From JAHBNG01 sp039028975 (GTDB taxonomy: Bacteria > Chloroflexota > Anaerolineae > Caldilineales > Caldilineaceae), in NCBI GenBank assembly GCA_039028975.1, contig JBCCHB010000099.1, forward strand, positions 1 to 62,966: a stretch of 62,966 nt of DNA, given 5' to 3'. A model generated the notes under the pieces. That model was not told the origin of the DNA. It did no database searches and saw only the letters and a list, made by a program, of their open reading frames with translations. This document shows positions 34,333 through 41,757 of this stretch, one piece after another. The translations under genes and the position numbers were made by a program. Numbering within the stretch: the first letter of the stretch is position 1; each line of letters starts with the position of its first letter.

Positions 34333-35700
34333 ATGTCCGCATTTAACAAAGGCATTAGCCGGCGTACCTTTTTGCAAAGTATGGCAGCCGTCGGCGCGAC
34401 AAGCGTGCTGGCAGCATGTGCGCCAGCCGCCTCTCCAGGCGCCGGGGGCGGCGCGGCGTCCGATGAACCCAAAACCGTCTCTTTTTGGATCTTCTGGACC
34501 CAGCCGGGCAAGATAGCCGATCAGCTATTAGAGACAGAGGAACTTGAGCAATTGATGGGCGGTAACCAGCTTGATTTCAAGACAGGGGTCGATCAAGAAG
34601 CCAGGCTAGCCGCAATTGCCGGTGGCAACCCACCAGATATTGGGGCGTTGGGCAATTACACAGACTTCATGGCGCGCGGCGTACTCGACCCATTGGATGA
34701 CTATGTTGAGGCCAGCGACGTCATCAAGGAAGAGGACTTTATTGAGGCTAATTGGTCACAAACCCACTATGAAGGAGCAATGTACGGAATCCCGGCAATC
34801 GAGGGCTTTGTACGTCGGGCGCTCTATTATAATGCAAAAATGGTTGAAGAAGCTGGTCTAGATCCAGATAGTCCGCCGGTTACCTGGGACGAATTGATGG
34901 TCTGGCACCAAGCGCTAACCAAATTCGACGACGCAGGTAACTTGCTCCAGATCGGCATCGATCCCTTCGATGCAGAAGGCGGTGTCGGGCCTGGAAATGA
35001 TGGATGGTTCCAGATGGATAGCTGGGGCATCTCATGGTGGAATGCAGATACCAAGGAATTTAACTTCGATAACGAAGAGTTTGCCCAAAGTTATGAGGTG
35101 ATGGGTGAGTTCATCCGCTTTGTTGGGCCAGATAATCTCACGGGTCTCCGTGGTGTCGAAGGACAAGGTACCTGGGGCGGCTCGTTCAACGCTGAGGTTC
35201 AGGCGATGATCATTGAAGGTTACTGGCACTCTGGCGAGACAGCCAATGAGAAGCCTGAGGTAGCCGAGCACCTCAGGGCAACCTGGGTACCGGTTCCCGA
35301 GGGCCGCCGAGGGACCAAGATCCAAACCGGTGGCGGCCACATGGTGCAGATGTTCAAAGATGGTAAGCTCAAGGATGAAGCCTGGCCCGTGGCGGAATGG
35401 CTACAGACAGATGGCTTTATTAACCTGATCTTCGAAAACATCGGCTGGCTGCCATCCTACAAGCCATACTACGACAGGGTTGATCCCAATTACTTCCCTG
35501 CGCTCGAATTCACCATCAACTCAGTTAACGAGGCTACCTACTGGGGTGAAGAAAATCGCAACGAGATTATGCCATTCATTCGCGAAAAGCACGGAGACTA
35601 CCGAGAAGCTGTCTATCGCGACGAGATGACTGGTGCAGAGGCGGCAGCGAAACTGCAAGAAGATGCAGAAAAAGAATATGTGGCGGCAGGATTCGGCTAA
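34333..35700 (+). CDS. sugar-binding lipoprotein of ABC cassette 3 (Tat-exported)
   Basis: A 455-residue family-1 solute-binding protein with ISRRTFLQS (twin arginine) and SVLAACAPA (lipobox). AAGGAGG six bases upstream makes it the strongest ribosome site seen here. The body follows the paralogue plan: ARLAAIAGGNPPDIGALGNY, LTKFDDAGNLLQIGIDPFDA and GQGTWGGSFNAEVQAMIIEG. It starts a plus-strand operon 231 nt after the sulfatase, and a hairpin follows it before the permease genes. Confidence 0.94.
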   Translation: MSAFNKGISRRTFLQSMAAVGATSVLAACAPAASPGAGGGAASDEPKTVSFWIFWTQPGKIADQLLETEELEQLMGGNQLDFKTGVDQEARLAAIAGGNPPDIGALGNYTDFMARGVLDPLDDYVEASDVIKEEDFIEANWSQTHYEGAMYGIPAIEGFVRRALYYNAKMVEEAGLDPDSPPVTWDELMVWHQALTKFDDAGNLLQIGIDPFDAEGGVGPGNDGWFQMDSWGISWWNADTKEFNFDNEEFAQSYEVMGEFIRFVGPDNLTGLRGVEGQGTWGGSFNAEVQAMIIEGYWHSGETANEKPEVAEHLRATWVPVPEGRRGTKIQTGGGHMVQMFKDGKLKDEAWPVAEWLQTDGFINLIFENIGWLPSYKPYYDRVDPNYFPALEFTINSVNEATYWGEENRNEIMPFIREKHGDYREAVYRDEMTGAEAAAKLQEDAEKEYVAAGFG

Positions 35701-35723
35701 GCCGGTGGAGTTTGTTTAAATTT

Positions 35724-35796
35724 AGCCGTTCAGCCCTGCTAGGTGAGCAGTGGCATCCGTTGTCTACTGGGTACGTTACCAAAGGGCTGAACGGCT
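35724..35796. repeat. intercistronic inverted repeat
   Basis: 14-nt perfect arms AGCCGTTCAGCCCT (35724-35737) and its complement (35783-35796) with a 45-nt loop. Placed between the binding-protein and permease genes, it may stabilise the upstream message or reduce read-through. It lacks a T-run. Confidence 0.65.
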
Positions 35797-35819
35797 TCGA
35801 ATGAATTTGGGGGTGGCCG

Positions 35820-36743
35820 ATGTCCGTTATGGCCAACACGAGATTACGAAGCCTGACGCGTCAAGAAAGACGAAATTTGCTGGTAGGGTTGCTCTTTGCA
35901 TCTCCTTGGATCATCGGTTTTTTGGGATTTACGTTACTACCTATCGGCTCCTCGTTCTACTACAGCTTAACGCGCTATGATCTATTGCGGGATCCCGTCT
36001 TTCTAGGAGCCGACAACTATGTAAACCTCTTTACCGATGACGATGACTTCAGGCTGGTGCTCTACAACACCTTTTGGTGGGTATTTATCAGCGCGCCCCT
36101 TGGCGTTGTATCTGCCTTCTTGATGGCACTCTTGCTCAATGCCAAAATCATCGCTCGTTCTTTGTTCAGGGCGGTCTTCTTTTTCCCATCCATTGTCCCT
36201 GTCGTCGTTACAGCGTTTGTGTGGCAGTTTCTGCTCAACGTCCAATATGGCGCGATCAACTCTACTCTTCAGGGGGTTGGTCTACCAATTATACCCTTTC
36301 TTTCCGATCCGGATTTGGTAAAGCCATCGCTGGTTTTGATTCATATGTGGTCCCAAGGCGCGGCCATGGTGATTTTCCTAGCGACGCTGCAAGATGTACC
36401 TCGTTCGCTCTATGAGGCAGCGACAGTAGACGGAGCCAATGCTTGGCATCGGCTGCTGAATGTTACCATTCCCATGGTGAGCCCTGTTATCTTGTTTAAT
36501 ATGGTCATGAGCTTCATCGGCGGATTCCAGTACTTTACGCTACCCTGGCTCCTGACTCAGGGAGGACCCAATAACGCCACAGAATTCTATTCGCTTTTCC
36601 TCTACCGCAACGCGTTCCTGTTCTTGCGGATGGGCAAGGCTAACGCGCTGGCTTGGATATTATTTGCAATTATTATCTTCATTACATATCTTCTATTCCG
36701 TTTTTCTGGACGTTTCGTCTATTACGCCGGTGCCAACCGGTAG
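35820..36743 (+). CDS. sugar ABC transporter permease, MalF/UgpA type (cassette 3)
   Basis: A 307-residue permease: LVGLLFASPWIIGFLGFTLL first helix, and DVPRSLYEAATVDGANAWHR with LLNVTIPMVSPV as EAA loop. It is close to the cassette 2 permease along its whole length, consistent with duplication of the cassette. A 19-nt inverted repeat lies just after its stop. Confidence 0.95.
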   Translation: MSVMANTRLRSLTRQERRNLLVGLLFASPWIIGFLGFTLLPIGSSFYYSLTRYDLLRDPVFLGADNYVNLFTDDDDFRLVLYNTFWWVFISAPLGVVSAFLMALLLNAKIIARSLFRAVFFFPSIVPVVVTAFVWQFLLNVQYGAINSTLQGVGLPIIPFLSDPDLVKPSLVLIHMWSQGAAMVIFLATLQDVPRSLYEAATVDGANAWHRLLNVTIPMVSPVILFNMVMSFIGGFQYFTLPWLLTQGGPNNATEFYSLFLYRNAFLFLRMGKANALAWILFAIIIFITYLLFRFSGRFVYYAGANR

Positions 36744-36750
36744 AATGGTG

Positions 36751-36807
36751 AATGGTGAATGGTGAATGATCGTAGTGCTGTTCCTCGCTCATTCACCATT
36801 CACCATT
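36751..36807. repeat. 19-nt perfect hairpin between permease genes
   Basis: Arms 36751-36769 and 36789-36807 are exact complements made of AATGGTG repeats (three copies on the left), with a 19-nt loop. It is followed by AT-rich sequence and could act as an attenuator or be a slippage-derived repeat. Confidence 0.75.
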
Positions 36808-36852
36808 AAGAATTCATTATTCGCAATTGAGTTAGATATTCAGGTTTCGATT

Positions 36853-37779
36853 ATGGCAACCCAAGACATTTCCCAGGTTAATCCTGTTCAAATAGAGCAA
36901 TCCCAATCGCTCTCCCGCGTTGGCAAGATGAGTACAACCGATTGGTTGCTAGGAATACTCAAATATGCGGCCTTGCTTGTCTTGGCCATTAGTTTCTTGC
37001 TCCCATTTTATTGGATGCTCTCGTCCGCCGTGAAGGATGATGTTCAGGTCTATACGGTGCCTCCCATCTGGTTTCCATCGCCCCAGCTATGGGAGAACTT
37101 TGGGAATGCCTGGACCAGCGAAAACTTCAATCTTTTCACCATCAATACGGTCTTTCGGTATGCCATTCCAGCCACGTTTGGCACGGTTCTATCGTCGGCT
37201 ATGGTCGCCTATTCCTTTTCCAGAATTCAGTGGATTGGGCGCGACGTCATCTTTGGCCTGGTGCTGGCGACCATGATGATCCCGGTTTGGGTCCGGCTGG
37301 TGCCGCTCTATATCATCTTCAAGCAGTTGGGCTGGCTACAGACCTTTTTACCGCTAGTTGTTCCTCATTTTTTTGGCAGTGCATTCTTTATCTTTCTCCT
37401 GCGGCAGTTCTTCATGGCCCTGCCCACAGAACTCTCTGATGCCTCCCGAATCGATGGGGCCAATGAGTTGCAGACCATGTTCCGCGTGATATTGCCATTA
37501 GCAAAACCGGCCTTGGCTGTAGTGGCCCTGTTCACATTTATGGATGCTTGGAATGATTATTTAGGTCCACTAATCTATGTAAACGTAGAGGAGAAATGGG
37601 TACTTGCGTTGGGTGTGCAGCGGCTTCGCGGCGCAGTCTATGAGATTGGGAACACTCAATTGGCGTATCCCTATTTGATGGCGGTTAGCTCGATTATTAC
37701 ATTGCCTATTTTTCTGGCATTCTTCTTTGCCCAGCGCTCGTTTATTGAGGGCATCTCCTTAACGGGTCTCAAAGGGTAG
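36853..37779 (+). CDS. sugar ABC transporter permease, MalG type (cassette 3)
   Basis: 308 residues from the ATG at 36853. A frame from 36766 is longer, but the extra 29 residues run through the intercistronic hairpin and have no match to the two paralogues, whose starts align with MATQDISQ. EAA loop TELSDASRIDGANELQTMFR with ILPLAKPAL; end QRSFIEGISLTGLKG. No ATPase follows. Confidence 0.92.
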   Translation: MATQDISQVNPVQIEQSQSLSRVGKMSTTDWLLGILKYAALLVLAISFLLPFYWMLSSAVKDDVQVYTVPPIWFPSPQLWENFGNAWTSENFNLFTINTVFRYAIPATFGTVLSSAMVAYSFSRIQWIGRDVIFGLVLATMMIPVWVRLVPLYIIFKQLGWLQTFLPLVVPHFFGSAFFIFLLRQFFMALPTELSDASRIDGANELQTMFRVILPLAKPALAVVALFTFMDAWNDYLGPLIYVNVEEKWVLALGVQRLRGAVYEIGNTQLAYPYLMAVSSIITLPIFLAFFFAQRSFIEGISLTGLKG

Positions 37780-37840
37780 TAGCGAGGACGAGCTTATTCA
37801 CTATAGATCATAAGTGTGATAAGGCGCTATGACTCACTTT

Positions 37841-37906
37841 AAGTGCAACGCACGGGGAAAAGCTCTGTTCAACGACGGTGGGTAAGGAACCTCGTGCATC
37901 GCACTT
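37841..37906. repeat. imperfect inverted repeat after cassette 3
   Basis: Arms AAGTGCAACGCACG (37841-37854) and CGTGCATCGCACTT (37893-37906) pair with two mismatches around a 38-nt loop. It may end the transporter transcript or be another member of the palindrome population in these spacers. Confidence 0.5.
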
Positions 37907-38010
37907 GTCGCTTAAGTTAACGGATATGACATATAGATATATAGCGAAAATCTTCTTGGAATGCTCTAACTTCGTGGCAGACGAACCCACCCAATAAGCG
38001 AGCGATTCAA

Positions 38011-38913
38011 GTGAACTACCAAGAAGGCTTCTTTACAGCCCAACTAAATAGTCGTGAAACGCAACTCTTCCACCAATCTTGGTCACCTGTTGAGGGGGAG
38101 CCAAAGGGGGTGCTCATTATCGTTCATGGTCTAAGTGAGCACAGCGGGCGCTACATGAATTTGGTCAACTACTTTGTACCGAAGGGGTATGCTGTCTACG
38201 GCCTGGATCATGTTGGCCACGGTAGGTCACCAGGCACACGCGTGTTTGTGGAGCGTTTTGATCACTTTGTTGAGTCAGTTCATCAGTTTGTTGGTTTGAT
38301 CAGCGAGTGGCTGCCTGGTGTCCCTCGTATATTGGTCGCCCACAGCTTAGGTGGCCTCATCGGAACAGCCTTTCTGATTGCTCACCAATCGATGGTTGAT
38401 ATTGCGCTTCTCTCCGGGCCAGCGGTTAAGATGCCAGAAAGCATCTCGCCTATCACTATCACTATTGGAAGAATTCTTTCTGTCATCGTACCAAAGCTTG
38501 GGGTTACGCAATTAGGTGCTGGTGGTATCAGCCGGGATCCGGCTGTCGTGCAAGCCTATCTAGATGATCCGCTAGTTTATAATGGCAAGATCACAGCACG
38601 CCTTGGCTCAGAAATATTTAAGACCATGCAGTACGTGACTGGGCATGCAGAGCAAATCACTCTTCCACTCCTCATTATTCATGGTGGATCCGACAAAGTC
38701 GTCGATCCGGCAAGCGCCAAAATGTTATATGAACGTGTCAGTTCTACAGACAAGTCACTCAAGATCTATGAAGGTCTCTACCATGAGACCTTCAATGAGG
38801 CCGAGCATCTGCAAGTTATGGCTGATGTGGAAGAGTGGTTTGAGCAACGTGCATCTGTATACTTTCCATCAAGTTCGAGGATTGATTCGGTCATTAGTAG
38901 TACAACCATCTAG
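38011..38913 (+). CDS. alpha/beta hydrolase, monoacylglycerol-lipase-like
   Basis: A 300-residue serine hydrolase of the Hydrolase_4 group. IIVHGLSEHSGRYMNLVNYF is the oxyanion-side strand typical of monoacylglycerol lipases, VAHSLGGLIG the nucleophile elbow, IHGGSDKVVDPASAK the catalytic Asp, and YEGLYHETFNE the catalytic His. All three catalytic residues are present. The start is GTG with only a weak upstream site. No signal peptide, so it is cytoplasmic, probably acting on lipid esters. It stands alone. Confidence 0.9.
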   Translation: MNYQEGFFTAQLNSRETQLFHQSWSPVEGEPKGVLIIVHGLSEHSGRYMNLVNYFVPKGYAVYGLDHVGHGRSPGTRVFVERFDHFVESVHQFVGLISEWLPGVPRILVAHSLGGLIGTAFLIAHQSMVDIALLSGPAVKMPESISPITITIGRILSVIVPKLGVTQLGAGGISRDPAVVQAYLDDPLVYNGKITARLGSEIFKTMQYVTGHAEQITLPLLIIHGGSDKVVDPASAKMLYERVSSTDKSLKIYEGLYHETFNEAEHLQVMADVEEWFEQRASVYFPSSSRIDSVISSTTI

Positions 38914-38954
38914 AACAAGTAGACATAAATAGATGCACGGATAAGTTTGGCAAT

Positions 38955-38989
38955 TGTAGACCGTCCTTGTAGGGCGGGCCGCGGTAGCC
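38955..38989. repeat. half copy of family C repeat
   Basis: TAGACCGTCCTTGTAGGGCGG resembles the left arm of the 3459-3526 element (TAGCCCGTCCTTTTAGGGCGG) with three differences. The right arm is not preserved apart from a short CGGTAGCC. Confidence 0.5.
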
Positions 38990-39017
38990 GTGTAATCATT
39001 TAGGCCATGCTGTACTC

Positions 39018-39138
39018 AGTAGATTGCAACAACGTTGTGAAATGTCATTTCGAGGAGGGACGACGAGAAATCTTTCTCCTGTAGCTCACTTAAGATTTCT
39101 CCTCATACTTCTTCGAAATGGCGCATTTCGATCTATTG
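39018..39138. repeat. large family B-like imperfect hairpin
   Basis: Borders CAGTAGATTGCAAC and TTTCGATCTATTG match family B. The inside pairs AATGTCATTTCGAGGAGG with CTTCTTCGAAATGGCGCATT and AGAAATCTTTCTCCT with AAGATTTCTCCT, giving a 120-nt stem structure. No gene. With its neighbours it fills the 425-nt spacer 38914-39338. Confidence 0.6.
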
Positions 39139-39144
39139 GTACTA

Positions 39145-39227
39145 TACTGCGGTCGTTTTGAAAACAGGAGTTTTCCGATGATCTACCAGAGTGACCAAAC
39201 TCGTGTTTTCAGACGGAGCTGAGTATA
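39145..39227. repeat. family A palindromic repeat, copy 3 (inverted)
   Basis: It begins TACTGCGGTCG and ends GCTGAGTATA, i.e. inverted relative to copy 2, with inner arms TTTTGAAAACAGGAGTTTTC and ACTCGTGTTTTC. It directly follows a family B element, downstream of both flanking convergent genes. Confidence 0.8.
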
Positions 39228-39338
39228 TGGCTTCTAGGAATAAGAATCTTCCCCGAATAAAAAATTCATGAAGAGGTCTATACTTTTTCCGTAAGAGAAC
39301 AACCTCCTAATTTATTGGCCTCTTGCCTCAGTGACTTA

Positions 39339-41420
39339 TTATTGCAATACAGGAAGATAGATAGATGGTACAAGCTCCTCGTCTCCGTCATCTTCACCCT
39401 CCACATCAAACTCATCTTCTGTCGCATCTACAACTTCATCGTCATCTAGCGACTGGCTCGATGCGTTGACCACATCCAAAGTAGGTACGTTAAATTCTAC
39501 ATGAACAGCATCTATTTTTCTGCCGGAAAACGCGCTTTCAGATCCATCAAAGAACAACGAGAAATCGCCACAAGCGCTGCTAACCCCGGTGGTGGCTGAT
39601 TCGCAAACAAAGACATCCACACCGTCACCAGTCATTTTTCCTACGCCAAAGTCGCCACGGGTTGTTAGATAGATATGGCTTGTTTCTTCATCAACAGAGA
39701 CGGCACGAATGTCTTCTTTGGATGTTGTATCCAAACCAACGTCGGATCCATCCAAATAATAGCGCTGGAAGAAACCGGTCGTGTTGTCACCCAAAGTTTG
39801 GGGTTTGAACAGGAAAAGATCTTCGTCCCGATTGCCGACTGTTTGACCGCTAGCGTCCTTCACCCGGGCCGTTCCTTTGGTACTGATGACAATATCGCCA
39901 TTTACAAGCACATCGATAGCACTAATGTCTTCCCCGTTCTTCGTCAGCCCCACATCCGAGCCATCTAGATACATTTCAAAATTGCCAGTCGTTTCCATTC
40001 CCAGTGCGGTGGGGATAAAGCGAATGATATCCGAATCATCAATCGCTCCTACATCTGGAATAGTCGTCCTGCCAACGAAGCTGAAGAGTAGAGAACCATC
40101 GGGCAGAATTGCAAAGGCATCCACGTCCTTTGCACCACCTCTACGCAGCCCCACATCCGAGCCATCAAAGTAACGCGCCCACATGCCACTGTTGGGGTCA
40201 TAGACAATAATGTCTTCATCGGCAAACCTCAAGTCACCGACGGTCCCGCCAGTGGAAGAGCTGATGTAAAGTAGATCCGTTCGTTCAACTGAATCCGGGG
40301 TCGAAAGTTGGGCGTTTATTCCGTCCACATTCTGGCCGTCGCTTACTACAATATTAGTGGCTGATTCTAGATCAGGCACGTTGTCATAGTATTCAGCCTG
40401 ATATGTGGATGGACCGTTGTCAAGAAAGCCGATCCTATAAATTCCTGGTACAACTTCACCTAATGAGTAGTTACCACCACCGTCAGTATCCGTAGAGCGA
40501 ATGGAATGCCACTCACCTAGACAACACAGGTCAGTGCTTTGTTGGTAGAGAGTCACTTCGATACTAGAGAGTGGCGAACCAGATTCATCATTCACGCGGC
40601 CTGATATAGTCGAAAATTGAGTCAATTGAGCATCTATACCAGTGACATCCTGACCACCTGTCACCACTATGTCGGTTGCCCCTGCTAAATCAGATACATT
40701 GTCATAGTACTCACTCTGATAAAGGGTTACGTTGTAATCAAAGAAACCGATTCGATAGGTGTCATCTTTTGGCGTAGCAATCGTGTAGTTGCCATTGACA
40801 TCAGTCAGGGTCCCATTCAGGGCATACCACTGATCTGGGCAGCATGGGTCATCAAACATGGTGTAGAGTTCGATATAGATATCAGGAAGAGGCACGCCAG
40901 ATTCGTCGGTTACACGGCCGGAAATCTCGGCAAGTTTGGTCAGTTGAGCATTCATATTGCTAACGGCCTGGTCTTCACTCAACACGATATCAACTGCGCC
41001 ATCAATACTTATTTCATCGTCGTAAAATTCTTCTTGATACGGGGCAGGATAGGCTAGGCCAGCAAAACCCATACGGTAGGTACCGGCGGCGAGATCATCT
41101 AATGTATAGTTCCCGCCTTCATTGCTGGTCGTATCGTAAACACCTTGCCAAAATCCCGCCTCGTTTAGTTCATAAAGCGCAACATTGATCCCAGCCAAGG
41201 GCTGCCCATCTGCATCCGTCACCTGCCCAGCAATGCTACCCGCCAAAGCAAGTACATAGCTAGTTAGTGAAAGAAGAACGACAGCAACAATAACGACTGC
41301 CATTTGGGAGGCTCTCAGCAGAAACTGTGTAATCGCCTCGGGTCGAGGTCGATTGTGTATCGATTTGATCCCGCTTCCTGCATGAACGGATGATGAAGCT
41401 TGAGACTGCTTGAACTGCAT
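39339..41420 (-). CDS. modular surface protein: 3 CC-type carboxypeptidase-regulatory-like repeats + DGSDVGL repeat domain
   Basis: A 693-residue exported protein. A hydrophobic segment IVAVVLLSLTSYVLALAG (about 40-57) is a signal or anchor. Three roughly 105-residue beta-sandwich modules follow, each SGRVTDESGxPLxxI...DxxGNYxx...TYRIGF...YYDNVxDxxSATDI...IDAQL; the first has no Cys, the next two carry a paired Cys (DDPCCPDQW, TDLCCLGEW). Residues about 375-660 hold four copies of a (Y/F)xDGSDVGL...D(I/V)xA unit, probably a beta-propeller-like domain. An acidic stretch and PSIYLPVLQ end the chain. Function unknown; surface adhesion or binding is plausible. Paralogue at 41758-46134. Confidence 0.85.
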   Translation of the reverse strand: MQFKQSQASSSVHAGSGIKSIHNRPRPEAITQFLLRASQMAVVIVAVVLLSLTSYVLALAGSIAGQVTDADGQPLAGINVALYELNEAGFWQGVYDTTSNEGGNYTLDDLAAGTYRMGFAGLAYPAPYQEEFYDDEISIDGAVDIVLSEDQAVSNMNAQLTKLAEISGRVTDESGVPLPDIYIELYTMFDDPCCPDQWYALNGTLTDVNGNYTIATPKDDTYRIGFFDYNVTLYQSEYYDNVSDLAGATDIVVTGGQDVTGIDAQLTQFSTISGRVNDESGSPLSSIEVTLYQQSTDLCCLGEWHSIRSTDTDGGGNYSLGEVVPGIYRIGFLDNGPSTYQAEYYDNVPDLESATNIVVSDGQNVDGINAQLSTPDSVERTDLLYISSSTGGTVGDLRFADEDIIVYDPNSGMWARYFDGSDVGLRRGGAKDVDAFAILPDGSLLFSFVGRTTIPDVGAIDDSDIIRFIPTALGMETTGNFEMYLDGSDVGLTKNGEDISAIDVLVNGDIVISTKGTARVKDASGQTVGNRDEDLFLFKPQTLGDNTTGFFQRYYLDGSDVGLDTTSKEDIRAVSVDEETSHIYLTTRGDFGVGKMTGDGVDVFVCESATTGVSSACGDFSLFFDGSESAFSGRKIDAVHVEFNVPTLDVVNASSQSLDDDEVVDATEDEFDVEGEDDGDEELVPSIYLPVLQ

Positions 41421-41567
41421 AGAACTGCTCCTTACTGATTTGGTTTTGCTGGATAGCGATTATGGAATTAGGGTTGTGTCTTTTGGAGAGCAGTAAGGAG
41501 TACGGCATAAATAGCTGAACCTTATACTATCCCTCAATCGACCTTCCCTTTTCCAGCTCTGGGCATG

Positions 41568-41610
41568 CAAGATACAGTATACAGGATCCGCCTTGTCCAA
41601 ATCTTTCAAT
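41568..41610 (-). promoter_or_regulatory. conserved promoter block of the 3-module surface gene
   Basis: On the minus strand, TTGAAAGATTTGGACAAGGC leads to TATACT with 13 nt between TTGGAC and TATACT. The same block precedes the 10-module paralogue (46181-46222), and both genes share CAGTAAGGAGC before the ATG, so this is probably a real promoter with non-canonical spacing. Confidence 0.5.
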
Positions 41611-41705
41611 ATAACAAGAAAGCTAGCAATTGCAGGCTACAGACCTAACGATATTGTTAAGTCGGGTGCAATGGCTCTCATTTTCAAGCATTTTATAAAG
41701 GCAGA

Positions 41706-41732
41706 AGTCCGGCTTTTGGGAAAAGCCGGACT
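41706..41732 (-). terminator. hairpin terminator of the 10-module surface gene
   Basis: Perfect 12-bp stem AGTCCGGCTTTT (41706-41717) / AAAAGCCGGACT (41721-41732) with loop GGG, 26 nt after the stop of the 41758-46134 gene. The following minus-strand sequence is T-rich but not a continuous T-run. Confidence 0.7.
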
Positions 41733-41757
41733 CCATCATCAAAGATTTAAGTTGTCT

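Noticed and set aside
33820..34377. 185-codon open frame on the minus strand opposite the sulfatase
   Set aside because: It lies antisense to a gene with clear catalytic motifs, has no recognisable protein features or ribosome site, and reflects codon bias of the real gene.
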